From: Aliikangiella coralliicola | Lineage (GTDB): Bacteria; Pseudomonadota; Gammaproteobacteria; Enterobacterales; Kangiellaceae | DNA length: 64,000 bases | Direction: 5' to 3' | NCBI RefSeq assembly: GCF_007004725.1 | Contig: NZ_ML660168.1 | Span: forward strand, 186,001-250,000 | In this document: positions 39,087 to 48,471 of the stretch, piece after piece | Layout of the letters: the number at the start of each line of letters is the position of its first letter | How positions within the stretch are numbered: position 1 is the stretch's first letter | Notes under the pieces: generated by a model | Database searches by the model: none | Seen by the model: the letters and a program-made list of their open reading frames with translations, nothing else | Told to the model about the DNA's origin: nothing | Position numbers and translations under genes: made by a program

Positions 39087-39908
39087 ATGAATATCATATT
39101 GCGTTCCATAAAGTACTACTGGCTAAGCGTATTTTTTATCGCTTTCTCCTGCTACGGAAAACAACCTCCAGAACTTGTTTATACTGCTAACGCAGGAGTA
39201 ATGCTCAAAACAGATAAAGGCAATATTTTTATTGATTCAATATTCAAACTCCATAAAAACTGGGGAGGCTTTCGCTACTCACATTTAAGCGAACAACAGC
39301 AACACGAGATAATTAATGGGATAGGAGACTTTTCGGAAGTACGCCTTGTTTTAGCCACTCACATTCACCGCGATCATTTTCATCCTGAACTAGTTGGCCA
39401 TGTTTTAAAAAATAACCCAACAGCACGGCTCTTTGCCAACCAACAAATTACCGAAAGTGTGTTGGAAGGTTTTGTGAATTCAAATCCCATACGTGACCAG
39501 CTCATCCAGTACTCTCCGCAACGAACAAGCTGGCAAGATGAAGATATTCAAGTCACTATTTTTCCGGTTCCCCACGGTGGTAGCAGACATCAGTGGATAG
39601 ATAATAGTCTGATCATGCTGGAAGTTAATGGTCATAAATTCCTTCACCTTGGAGACGCAGTTGTCGATAACCAGAGCTTCGCAAAATACAATTTTCCTGA
39701 GCAAAAAATTGATACTCTAATTACGCCCCATTGGTTTCTGACCGGGAAAGGAAAACAAATTATTAATCATCATATCAAACCTGAGCGCATTATCGCGCTT
39801 CATTTGCCGCCAGATAAAACTCGCCAAAATAAAATAAAAAAAGCAGTTCAAAACCTCTATCCAAATCTGACGATTATGGTTAAGAATATGGCCTTGATAG
39901 AACAATAA
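39087..39908 (+). CDS. MBL-fold metallo-hydrolase, exported
   Basis: About 273 residues from MNIILRSIKYYW, with AAGG upstream; a longer frame from 39030 would put the signal peptide inside the protein. The N-terminus is a signal sequence that ends in AFSC, possibly a weak lipobox. The metallo-beta-lactamase motif HIHRDHFHP supplies the zinc ligands, with further ligands likely at PHGGSRHQW, LHLGDAVVD and ALHLPP. It is like the L-ascorbate-6-phosphate-lactonase/UlaG group of the fold. The substrate is unknown. Confidence 0.82.
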   Translation: MNIILRSIKYYWLSVFFIAFSCYGKQPPELVYTANAGVMLKTDKGNIFIDSIFKLHKNWGGFRYSHLSEQQQHEIINGIGDFSEVRLVLATHIHRDHFHPELVGHVLKNNPTARLFANQQITESVLEGFVNSNPIRDQLIQYSPQRTSWQDEDIQVTIFPVPHGGSRHQWIDNSLIMLEVNGHKFLHLGDAVVDNQSFAKYNFPEQKIDTLITPHWFLTGKGKQIINHHIKPERIIALHLPPDKTRQNKIKKAVQNLYPNLTIMVKNMALIEQ

Positions 39909-40030
39909 ATAATATACCGGCGCCCATTCTGTGCCCCTAGTTCAACAAACGGTCATAAATTTGTCTATAATTAAACTAAGGTGATATACAGCAAAGGTGC
40001 TCAAATACGATTAAATTTAAGGAAAACAGT

Positions 40031-41401
40031 GTGATTAAAAGACCGACAATAAATGCTTCCGTGACTCCCAAAGGAAGCCTTGAAATCCTGTCTCAAATAG
40101 AGGTAGAGAAGTTGAAAAAGGTCGGCGAAAATGGGCTCTACGCTCTATTTCGACAATGTGCTCTCGCTATTTTGAATACAGGCTCTGATAGTGACAACGC
40201 TAAGACTATTATGGAAGCCTACCCCGATTTTGAAATAGAGATTATTCAACAAGATCGTGGAATTCGACTCAACTTATCCCAAGCTCCCGCAAATGCTTTT
40301 GTAGACGGAGAGATGATCGCATCCAGTCGAGAGATGCTGTTTAGCTCGATGCGAGACATCGTTTACTCAGAAACAGAAAGAAGACGCAACCGGAGTGATT
40401 TATCTTCTGGCACAGGCTTAACAGACTACGTTTTTCATTTACTCAGAAATGCAGGCATATTCCGCACCGGCGAAGATCCCAATATGATAGTTTGCTGGGG
40501 AGGCCACTCAATCTCCGACGAAGAATATGAATATACCAAAGAAGTTGGCCACTCCCTCGGACTGCGTGGTTTAGACATATGCACCGGTTGTGGCCCAGGC
40601 GCAATGAAAGGGCCGATGAAAGGCGCCACGATTGCGCACGCCAAACAACGGCATGATCGCTCGCGTTTTCTTGGATTAACCGAACCGGGAATTATTACCG
40701 CGGAAGCCCCAAATCCAATTGTAAATGAACTGGTTATTTTACCCGATATAGAAAAACGTCTGGAGGCATTTGTTCGCGTCGGGCACGGCATAATTATTTT
40801 TCCCGGCGGCGCAGGAACCGCGGAAGAATTGCTTTACCTGCTAGGTATTTTGCTCGACCCTGATAATATCGAGCTACCGTTTCCACTTGTTTTAACAGGG
40901 CCAAAATCGGCTGAACCTTACTTTCAGCAACTACACGAATTTATTAATGATACGCTCGGTTTTGAAGCGCAACAAAAGTATAAAATAATTATCGATGATT
41001 CCGAACAAGTCGCGCGGACGATGGCGCAAGGTATGCAAGAAGTTAAAGAATACAGACGCCGCTTGAATGACGCCTATTACTTTAATTGGAGTTTGAAGAT
41101 TCAGGAAGAATTCCAAAATCCCTTTGAACCAACTCATGAAAACATGGCGTCGCTAGCACTGAATACAGGAATGGAAACACACCAACTGGCCGCGAATTTG
41201 CGTCGTGTTTTTTCCGGGATTGTCGCAGGCAACGTGAAGGAAACCGGCATTAGAGCGATTGAGGAAAATGGACCTTACCGAATTCACAGTGACAAATCGA
41301 TAATGAAGCCACTGGATAATTTGCTCAAAGCTTTCGTAAAACAGAGACGCATGAAATTACCGGGCTCGGAATACATTCCTTGTTATCAATTAGTCGAATA
41401 A
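40031..41401 (+). CDS. ppnN: Pyrimidine/purine nucleotide 5'-monophosphate nucleosidase
   Basis: 456 residues, nearly the length of the Escherichia PpnN (YgdH), with the same N-terminus pattern (SLEILSQIEVEKL...LYALFRQCALAILN). The central LOG-like domain has GCGPGAMKGPMKGA and the PGGAGTAEELLYLLG motif, which bind the nucleotide and hold catalytic residues. It splits nucleotides into base and ribose-5-phosphate and is known to bind (p)ppGpp. GTG 40031 follows an AAGGA site. It is monocistronic with a terminator after it. Confidence 0.95.
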   Translation: MIKRPTINASVTPKGSLEILSQIEVEKLKKVGENGLYALFRQCALAILNTGSDSDNAKTIMEAYPDFEIEIIQQDRGIRLNLSQAPANAFVDGEMIASSREMLFSSMRDIVYSETERRRNRSDLSSGTGLTDYVFHLLRNAGIFRTGEDPNMIVCWGGHSISDEEYEYTKEVGHSLGLRGLDICTGCGPGAMKGPMKGATIAHAKQRHDRSRFLGLTEPGIITAEAPNPIVNELVILPDIEKRLEAFVRVGHGIIIFPGGAGTAEELLYLLGILLDPDNIELPFPLVLTGPKSAEPYFQQLHEFINDTLGFEAQQKYKIIIDDSEQVARTMAQGMQEVKEYRRRLNDAYYFNWSLKIQEEFQNPFEPTHENMASLALNTGMETHQLAANLRRVFSGIVAGNVKETGIRAIEENGPYRIHSDKSIMKPLDNLLKAFVKQRRMKLPGSEYIPCYQLVE

Positions 41402-41456
41402 ACTGACTCGATATTTAACCTGAACTCGGGATAAGAACAACCATCCAGCACAAGTA

Positions 41457-41487
41457 CAAAAAAGCCGCGGTTTAACGCGGCTTTTTT
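41457..41487. terminator. Bidirectional intrinsic terminator
   Basis: GCCGCG (41464-41469) pairs with CGCGGC (41476-41481), with A and T runs on either side. It serves the convergent ppnN and pnp genes. Confidence 0.88.
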
Positions 41488-41524
41488 CGGCAATCAAATC
41501 CAGTAATCAAACAAATCTGAATGA

Positions 41525-43681
41525 TTAAGATTCTTGTGCACCATCATCATTGTCTGACGCTTCAGACTCTTGAGCTGGCTCTTCTTTAGGTGCCGGTGGA
41601 TCAAGTAGGACTTTGCGGCTTAGACGAATACGACCTTGTCTGTCTACCTCAAGAACCTTAACTTCAATTTCATCTCCCACAGAGAGGTGATCCGAAACCT
41701 TGTTCACACGCTCATGGGCGATTTGAGAAATATGGACAAGCCCTGTTTTATTCCCCATGAAATCGACAAAAGCACCAAAGTCAGCGATCTTAGCAATCAC
41801 ACCTTTGTAAACGCGTCCTTCTTCAACATCTTCAGTCAATTCTTTTACGCGCTGTACAGCAAGGTCAGAGGCTTCTTTTTCAACCGCTGCAATCTTAACA
41901 GTACCATCTTCCTCGATTTCGATTGTAGCGCCAGTCTCTTCAGTTAATCCGCGAATAGTCGCGCCGCCTTTACCAATCACATCACCAATTTTCTGTGGAT
42001 CGATTTTAATGGTTGTAATGCGTGGTGCAAAAGGAGAAATATCTTCACGAGCAGTACCGATAGCTTCATTCATAACTTTCAAGATATGAAGACGACCACC
42101 TTTAGCCTGATGAAGCGCTTTTTCCATGATCTCCTGATTAATACCTTCAATCTTAATATCCATTTGCAGCGCAGTAATACCGTTCTCACTACCAGCCACT
42201 TTAAAGTCCATATCACCAAGGTGATCTTCGTCACCTAAAATGTCAGAAAGAACAACGTAGTTGTCGCCTTCTTTGACCAGTCCCATCGCAATACCGGCAA
42301 CAGGCGCTTTTACAGGGACACCCGCATCCATCAATGCCAAGCTGGTTCCACACACTGACGCCATTGAGCTTGATCCATTAGATTCGGTGATTTCTGAAAC
42401 AACGCGAATCGTGTAAGGGAAATCAGCCTGTGATGGAATCACTGCTTGAGTTCCTCGCTTGGCCAACTTGCCGTGACCAATTTCACGACGCTTTGGCGCA
42501 CCCATAAATCCAGCTTCACCAACACAATAAGGTGGGAAGTTATAGTGCAGCATGTAAGACTCTTTTGATTCGCCCAGTAGTCCATCTACAATCTGTGCGT
42601 CTCTTTCAGTGCCTAAAGTTGCAACCACTAACGCCTGCGTTTCACCACGGGTAAACAAAGCCGAACCGTGAGTTCTTGGAAGAACACCAGTGCGAATGTA
42701 TAGTGCGCGAACCATATCATGCTCACGACCATCAATTCTTGGCTCGCCGGCAATTACACGGCTACGCACAACTGATTTTTCAATTTTTGAGAATGAAGCT
42801 TTGACTTCATCTTCAGCCGGAGAATCTTCTGCATCGGTAACTAAAGCGGCAACAGCGGCTTCTTTAATTTCACTTAGCTTATCCTGACGCTCCATTTTAT
42901 CAGCGATAGCATAAGCTGCAGTAATCGCGTCTTTCGCATTGGCTTCAACTTGTTCAATTAAAGAAGTATTTTCTTCTGGAGCCTGCCAATCCCACTGCTC
43001 TTTACCAACTTCTTCTGCAAATTCACTGATCGCTTTAATTGCAACCTGCATTTCTGCGAAACCAAACATCACCGCGCCTAGCATGACAGACTCAGAAAGC
43101 TCTTTCGCTTCTGACTCAACCATTAATACCGCGTTTTCTGTACCAGCAACGGCGAGGTCTAGTTCAGACTCAGCCATTTCATCAACTGTACCATTAAGGA
43201 AGTATTCGCCGTTTTTATAACCAACGCGCGCAGCACCTACTGGCCCGTTAAATGGCAGACCAGAAACAGATAACGACGCAGAAGCACCAAGTAATGCAAC
43301 TAATTGAGGATCGATTTGTGGGTTAATAGAGATTACAGTACAAACGATTTGAACTTCATTTTTGAACCCCTTCGGGAACAACGGACGCAACGGTCTGTCG
43401 ATCAATCTGGCTGTTAACGTCTCGCTGTCAGATGGTCGGTTTTCACGCTTGATAAATCCACCGGGAATTTTACCAGCAGCATAGCGCTTTTCTTGATAAT
43501 TGACGGTCAGTGGGAAAAAGTCTTGCCCAGGTTTGGTTTCTTTTTTTCCAACGGTTGATACTAAAATAGTCGTTCCTTCGACATCAATGATTACGCATCC
43601 TGATGCCTGGCGAGCAATTTCGCCGGTTTCCAGTGTTACGGTATGATTACCGAATTTAAATGATTTTTTTATAGGATTCAC
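41525..43681 (-). CDS. pnp: Polyribonucleotide nucleotidyltransferase
   Basis: 718 residues from GTG 43681 ([17 protein letters not shown]), which has AAAGGA upstream; a further GTG at 43729 is in frame but without family support. It degrades RNA 3' to 5' with phosphate in the degradosome. Two RNase PH domains (about 1-215 and 310-540) are joined by a helical domain and followed by KH ([18 protein letters not shown]) and S1 ([20 protein letters not shown]) domains. The tail after S1 is acidic. It is downstream of rpsO, with a long stem in its leader. Confidence 0.97.
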   Translation of the reverse strand: MNPIKKSFKFGNHTVTLETGEIARQASGCVIIDVEGTTILVSTVGKKETKPGQDFFPLTVNYQEKRYAAGKIPGGFIKRENRPSDSETLTARLIDRPLRPLFPKGFKNEVQIVCTVISINPQIDPQLVALLGASASLSVSGLPFNGPVGAARVGYKNGEYFLNGTVDEMAESELDLAVAGTENAVLMVESEAKELSESVMLGAVMFGFAEMQVAIKAISEFAEEVGKEQWDWQAPEENTSLIEQVEANAKDAITAAYAIADKMERQDKLSEIKEAAVAALVTDAEDSPAEDEVKASFSKIEKSVVRSRVIAGEPRIDGREHDMVRALYIRTGVLPRTHGSALFTRGETQALVVATLGTERDAQIVDGLLGESKESYMLHYNFPPYCVGEAGFMGAPKRREIGHGKLAKRGTQAVIPSQADFPYTIRVVSEITESNGSSSMASVCGTSLALMDAGVPVKAPVAGIAMGLVKEGDNYVVLSDILGDEDHLGDMDFKVAGSENGITALQMDIKIEGINQEIMEKALHQAKGGRLHILKVMNEAIGTAREDISPFAPRITTIKIDPQKIGDVIGKGGATIRGLTEETGATIEIEEDGTVKIAAVEKEASDLAVQRVKELTEDVEEGRVYKGVIAKIADFGAFVDFMGNKTGLVHISQIAHERVNKVSDHLSVGDEIEVKVLEVDRQGRIRLSRKVLLDPPAPKEEPAQESEASDNDDGAQES

Positions 43682-43893
43682 TTTATTTCCTTTGTTGATA
43701 TTCTGACTTGGCAGTTCCAATTTAATCACTCTGATTGGCTGTTTTTCTCATTCCACTAAATTTCTGATTAAGCTCGGTATTTGAGCAACGGATAATAAAA
43801 GAAATGTTTGTGGCGAAATAATTCAATTAACAACTATAAAACCAGCAAATACTGTGTGACCTGATGAAATCTCCAAGCTTGGGTTAATTTTTT

Positions 43894-43970
43894 GTCTAGA
43901 CTATTCAATTAAGGCCTTGTGAAAAGCAACTTGATTAATTTTAGTGACTTCTTAATTGAATAACCTAGAC
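43894..43970 (-). promoter_or_regulatory. Long stem-loop in the pnp leader (RNase III-type)
   Basis: Arms at 43951-43970 and 43894-43913, 20 bases each, separated by 37 bases. On the plus-strand DNA they match at 18 of 20 positions. On pnp-sense RNA the other two become G-U pairs, so all 20 positions pair. In Escherichia a stem at this place is cut by RNase III and lets PNPase repress its own synthesis; here the same is inferred. Confidence 0.7.
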
Positions 43971-44017
43971 GTTCATTTTTATTTAATAAAGCAAAAGTTT
44001 TGCTACCAAAAGAACAC

Positions 44018-44043
44018 AAAAAGGGGCACAAGGCCCCTTTTTG
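44018..44043 (-). terminator. Terminator after rpsO
   Basis: AAGGGGC and GCCCCTT form the stem around ACAAG (44021-44040), with a T run on the minus strand after it. It sits 14 bp after the rpsO stop. Part of the transcripts should read through into pnp. Confidence 0.85.
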
Positions 44044-44056
44044 AAAGATTCATCGC

Positions 44057-44326
44057 TTATCGACGTAATCCCAAGCTACCTATCAGAGCAGTGTATCTTT
44101 CGACATTTTTCCCTTTAAGGTAATCAAGTAATTTACGACGTTGGCTAACCATTCGTAACAAACCACGACGTGAGTGATGGTCATGAATGTGCTCTTTGAA
44201 ATGGCTTTGCAGGTGATTGATTTGATGACTTAACAAAGCTACCTGAACTTCAGGAGAGCCAGTATCACCTTCACCACGTGCATATTCTGCAACAATCTTA
44301 GCTTTTGCTTCAGCAGTTAGTGACAT
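44057..44326 (-). CDS. rpsO: Ribosomal protein S15
   Basis: 89 residues from [12 protein letters not shown], the standard length. It binds 16S rRNA early in small-subunit assembly. Typical blocks are [38 protein letters not shown] (regions about 20-58) and the end [15 protein letters not shown] 44326 has GGAG upstream; the frame extends to 44371 without a good site. It precedes pnp, as usual, but truB does not precede it here. Confidence 0.98.
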   Translation of the reverse strand: MSLTAEAKAKIVAEYARGEGDTGSPEVQVALLSHQINHLQSHFKEHIHDHHSRRGLLRMVSQRRKLLDYLKGKNVERYTALIGSLGLRR

Positions 44327-44343
44327 ATAAAATACTCCAATTA

Positions 44344-44361
44344 GTACTACTTCAATAGTAC
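44344..44361 (-). promoter_or_regulatory. Hairpin in the rpsO leader
   Basis: GTACTA (44361-44356 on the mRNA) pairs with TAGTAC (44349-44344) around a TTGAAG loop. It ends only a few bases before the GGAG ribosome-binding site of rpsO. S15 represses its own translation through leader structures in several bacteria, so this is a candidate, by analogy only. Confidence 0.5.
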
Positions 44362-44471
44362 GACTTAACAAACAACACAGCCGATCACTAATTCAGCCAT
44401 GTCAGGACGGGCGAATTGTACAGGAGGCAATAGGGCCAGGCAAGTTTTACCCTGTAAAATCAGGGAGAAAT

Positions 44472-44508
44472 GTGAGATTTGCTATTTCGTCACAGCTGAG
44501 GATCTCAC
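44472..44508 (-). terminator. Weak stem-loop after first TonB receptor
   Basis: GTGAGAT (44472-44478) and ATCTCAC (44502-44508) form a 7-bp stem with a 23-base loop, 37 bp after the receptor stop. Only a poor T tail follows, so termination is uncertain. Confidence 0.3.
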
Positions 44509-44544
44509 CGCTTTTAAGACCAAAAGTAGACGTTGGAATTTGAA

Positions 44545-47280
44545 TCAAAGACTGGTATCAAGTTGTAAATAGAACTCTCGCCCTATCGGATTGTAATATC
44601 CGCCACCATTGAAAAACCATGGCCAGTTAACCTGAGTGGGATCCTGAGGTGGCTCTTCGTTCGTTAAGTTATTGATTCCAAAACGTATTCTTGTGTACTC
44701 AGAGTATGAATAGCGGGTATTTAAACTAAAAGTTGTCCAAGAGTCGATATAATCATCATCATCGCAGGCTGCGCAAAACTGCCCTACCAACTCATCAATA
44801 TAATTGACTCTGAATGTTGCGCCCCAGTTTTGATAGCGCCAGTCAAACATTAAATTGATTCGATATTCCGGTAACTCACCAAGACCGACTCGCTCAACTT
44901 TAGCAGAATCTCGTGTAAATCTCGTTTTGAAATTGCTCACCCAGGTAGTATTCAGTGAGGCGGACCATTTTCCTGCTTGATTGCTCCAATCATAGTTGAA
45001 GGACAAATCAACACCATCGGTATCTTGTTCTGCAAAGTTAATCGCTTGTGTTGTAATCGATGCGCCGCCGCCACTCAAAGTTCCCATTGCATCCCGATTA
45101 ACAAACTCACACAACACATCAAATTCAGAACAAACCGCGACTATCCATTGAGCGGAAGGCGCCGCAACCACTTCATCAAGCTTTATTTGAAAGTAGTCCA
45201 GACTAACGGACAAATCTTCATTTGGCTCCCAGACAATCCCCAGGTTAACGTTGCTACCCTCTTCCTCGTTCAGATCGATATTAGACAAGGTTGTCACCCG
45301 AACCGATTGAACTAGCGCAGGATTACAAGTTGGATCAGCATCGGGATCAGGACAAAAGACACCATTACTATCGATCTGAAACTCCGGGTCTACGATATCG
45401 ACAAATGCCCTGGTCGCGCCGCCGAACAAACGTTGCATATCAGGTGCTCGAAAGCTTTTCCCCCAGGAAAAGCGAGTCAAAATTGTGTCCGTTGGACGAT
45501 AGCCCATGGCAACCCTTGGACTAAATGCACTATCAACACTTGATGCATCGTCATAATCATCCCATCGTAGTGCAATATCCAGTTCGAAATTGTCACTAAA
45601 TGGGAAGCTTAATTCACCGCCGACGCCTAAATGCTTCCTTTCACCTCGGCCTGAACTACTGCCATCAAATGCATCTCCTTGCGCAACCAGCGGATCTGGC
45701 TGATCACTGTATTCTTCTTTGATCTTCTCAGCGGCAACTGCAAATTGAATTGGGCCGGCTTCAAAACCGATATCGAGATCACCAGAAATCGAGAAATCAA
45801 TCGCTCTGTTTGACGAATAGGAGTTTCGGTTTGCAGTAAAAGTTAGAGCATTGACCGTCGATTGTGGAATCGGTTGAAACAAATCCAGGCCATTATCCAC
45901 GGCGCTATTGAGCGCGCTCAATAATATGTTGTTCGAATCGATGTCTAAATCGGTTTTATTATAGGAAACACCAAATTCCCAATCATATTGCCCACCGCCA
46001 AAACTACCTTGCAAACCACCCAGTAAGTTATAAGCATTGTTATCAATATCAATTTGGCGCGGGCCAAACTCGATTAGCCTGCGGACAAATACTCCAGACT
46101 CTTCGAAAGCCGTTCCTGTGGTTGGATTATTAATGGCACCCGGTGGCAAAATTGCGCCATTGTTCGCAACTGCAGAGCCAAATCCATTAAAAACAGCGCC
46201 ACCATAAAAGTTCGGCTCAAGTTGTACATCAGTCTGCGTATTTGAAAAACCAATTCGGCCGAAGAAGGATAATTCAGGACTCACTTCGTAAGTCAGTCGA
46301 CTCATTAGCGAGCTTCTATCTTGCGGCGCAATTAATTGTCGAAAAGCTGACCGGTCAAAACCACACCAGATTTCACCCTGCTCAAAAAAGCTAAACTCAA
46401 CATTGGGGACGCCTAGCCCGCCCAATGGATCATTGGGCGTTCCACAATCCGGATGTTGATAGGTTTGACCGCTATCTAGCCCGTAAAATGTCGCTCCACC
46501 GCCGCTATATTCTCCGCGAGGATTGGACACATCGCTTGCTGCATAATCCCGTTGGGACGCCCACAAGGCTTTTTGACGCCAGAAATCAAGGATCAGGTCG
46601 ATTTGGGTATCACCATTTCTGGCGCCGGTTAATAAATTGAAGCGATGATTTTCATACCCTTCGTCACTGGTATCGCCAAATCGATAATTCATGGCAATCC
46701 CTTCAATGTCCTTACGGGTAATAATATTAATAACACCAGATACCGCATCAGAGCCATACACAGCTGACGCGCCATCGGTTAATACGTCAATACGTTCAAC
46801 AAAGGCCATAGGAATCGACGATAAATCAACAAAGTTGCTCGTTCCGCCTATACCTATTGGATAAATAGGTAGTCTTCTGCCATCAACCAACACCAGCGTG
46901 TGGCCAAACCCAATACCGCGTAAATTTACCGATGATGCGCCGGGAGAAAACCCAAAAGTGGCAGAATTATCAAAAGTTCCACCCGTGTTTTGAGTCAGCC
47001 CGTCAATAACATCTTTGACAGTGGCGTACCCTTGTTTATCAATATCTTCGCGGCTGATAGAAAGAATTGGTGAAAGATTGTTAATGTCTATTTTTTTTAT
47101 GCGAGTGCCGGTGACAACGATTTTTTTATCGTCTTTTTCTGTATTTTTGGGCGTTTCCTGTGCCGATAACGCACCAGAAAGCATCACACAACTAAAGGCT
47201 ACCCCAACAATTAAAGGCAATTTCTTTGTTTTTTTGTATGATTTGCTAGGTTTTTGCGTTAGTTCTATTTTTTTGTACAT
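44545..47280 (-). CDS. TonB-dependent receptor 1
   Basis: About 911 residues from ATG 47280 (MYKKIEL); a TTG two codons upstream is in frame. It is an outer-membrane active transporter. A long signal peptide ends near LSAQETP, followed by the TonB-box-like KKIVVTGTRIKK and a plug domain (about 60-180, with SVNLRGIGFGHTLVLVDGRRLP and VERIDVLTDGASAVYGSDAVSGVINIITRK, cited by their ends). The rest is a beta-barrel, with the motif SFRAPDMQRLFGG and C-terminal NWPWFFNGGGYYNPIGREF. It is a close relative of receptor 4. An acidic loop CDDDDYIDSW lies near residue 840. It lacks the repeat element found before receptors 2-4. The ligand is unknown. Confidence 0.93.
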   Translation of the reverse strand: MYKKIELTQKPSKSYKKTKKLPLIVGVAFSCVMLSGALSAQETPKNTEKDDKKIVVTGTRIKKIDINNLSPILSISREDIDKQGYATVKDVIDGLTQNTGGTFDNSATFGFSPGASSVNLRGIGFGHTLVLVDGRRLPIYPIGIGGTSNFVDLSSIPMAFVERIDVLTDGASAVYGSDAVSGVINIITRKDIEGIAMNYRFGDTSDEGYENHRFNLLTGARNGDTQIDLILDFWRQKALWASQRDYAASDVSNPRGEYSGGGATFYGLDSGQTYQHPDCGTPNDPLGGLGVPNVEFSFFEQGEIWCGFDRSAFRQLIAPQDRSSLMSRLTYEVSPELSFFGRIGFSNTQTDVQLEPNFYGGAVFNGFGSAVANNGAILPPGAINNPTTGTAFEESGVFVRRLIEFGPRQIDIDNNAYNLLGGLQGSFGGGQYDWEFGVSYNKTDLDIDSNNILLSALNSAVDNGLDLFQPIPQSTVNALTFTANRNSYSSNRAIDFSISGDLDIGFEAGPIQFAVAAEKIKEEYSDQPDPLVAQGDAFDGSSSGRGERKHLGVGGELSFPFSDNFELDIALRWDDYDDASSVDSAFSPRVAMGYRPTDTILTRFSWGKSFRAPDMQRLFGGATRAFVDIVDPEFQIDSNGVFCPDPDADPTCNPALVQSVRVTTLSNIDLNEEEGSNVNLGIVWEPNEDLSVSLDYFQIKLDEVVAAPSAQWIVAVCSEFDVLCEFVNRDAMGTLSGGGASITTQAINFAEQDTDGVDLSFNYDWSNQAGKWSASLNTTWVSNFKTRFTRDSAKVERVGLGELPEYRINLMFDWRYQNWGATFRVNYIDELVGQFCAACDDDDYIDSWTTFSLNTRYSYSEYTRIRFGINNLTNEEPPQDPTQVNWPWFFNGGGYYNPIGREFYLQLDTSL

Positions 47281-47467
47281 TATCAATAATAAATTCGATA
47301 TTGATAGCCCCGGAGCGCATACGATAACAAATTTTTTTGCTCTGTGCAGGTATTAGTTTTGGAAATGTCGATGGATTCCAATCTCCACAAATTAGTTAAA
47401 TTCTCCATTTAACCTCAAGGTCTTATGTAATCAGAAAATAGCCATTGACTCAAGCGAACTATTGACG

Positions 47468-48436
47468 CTAATTTTTACGACAACATAAAATTTGCCCAAT
47501 CGATTGCCCACTTTGCCCAGGCAAGGGCTCAAAAAGGTCGATGATAACACTACTGGAATTAAGAAACTCCGTTATATTAGCAATATCTAAATCGGTAATT
47601 GCAGCACTTAACATGGCGTTTTGTCGCTCTGCATAAGCATCTAATTCATCAGAGACCCGGTCAAACCAACTTAATACGTCGGCACTGGAATATTGCTCCA
47701 TCTTGCCATACATCTGACCAATATCCTGAAATATTTTCACCAGAGTTTTTCCGACTGTCGTGTTAGACGCAGGCGCAAGAAGTTTTTTGGTCGCTTCAAC
47801 CGCAGGTGCCAACAAAATATCTGCGTTCTGAAAATCTCTTTGAGAACCTGTTTGGTTAACAATAGCATATCCAGCTGCAAATGCATTTCTTGCTAATGGA
47901 ACAACTTCTGTAGCCTTAAATTCATTAATAATATTCAAATTATTTTTACATTCTTGATAAATTCCACTTCCCTTTAAATGCATTACAAACATTAAAATCC
48001 CACAATCAGATAAAACTCTGACAGCTTCTTTTATTCCCTGAATGCCAGCATATTCAATTCCAAATTGACTCACAATAATATCAAATTGCTTATCGTTAAA
48101 AGCAAGCTCGCGCGCATCCGCTACACTCGCGTTCACCGTCGGCCATTGTGATTTAATCGCGCTAATTGCGCCTTCACTAAAATCCGCGCAATAAAAATTG
48201 ACATTAGTATCCAGGTTAGTTGCTATTTCAATGGCGTTTGCAGTAACAACACCATTGCCGCAAGCAATATCGAGCAAATTAAATTGCTCTGGCTTTACCG
48301 AAAATTGTTCGGTAAAAAAACGATTCCAGGTTGTCGCAAGTGTTTTTTGTAATTCACTACCAGACTGATAGGCACCATTTTCTATAGTGTCCAACCAGTA
48401 GCTATCCCAACCCAGTGACCCGGCGTTTTCAGTCAT
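47468..48436 (-). CDS. SAM-dependent methyltransferase
   Basis: 322 residues. A class I methyltransferase fold is clear: motif I in NLLDIACGNGVVTANAI, motif II in NFYCADFSEGAISAIK, motif III in VADARELAFNDKQFDIIVSQFGIEYAG. The N-terminal YWLDTIENGAYQSG may be a substrate cap. It is 35 bp downstream of the TPR-sulfotransferase, on the same strand and almost certainly co-transcribed. The acceptor is unknown; a link to the product of the sulfotransferase is inferred. Confidence 0.85.
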   Translation of the reverse strand: MTENAGSLGWDSYWLDTIENGAYQSGSELQKTLATTWNRFFTEQFSVKPEQFNLLDIACGNGVVTANAIEIATNLDTNVNFYCADFSEGAISAIKSQWPTVNASVADARELAFNDKQFDIIVSQFGIEYAGIQGIKEAVRVLSDCGILMFVMHLKGSGIYQECKNNLNIINEFKATEVVPLARNAFAAGYAIVNQTGSQRDFQNADILLAPAVEATKKLLAPASNTTVGKTLVKIFQDIGQMYGKMEQYSSADVLSWFDRVSDELDAYAERQNAMLSAAITDLDIANITEFLNSSSVIIDLFEPLPGQSGQSIGQILCCRKN

Positions 48437-48471
48437 AAATTATCTCAGTGTTTCCAATTAATCTAATAAAC

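Noticed and set aside
41636-41947. 103-codon frame opposite pnp
   Set aside because: Antisense shadow of the S1 and KH domains.
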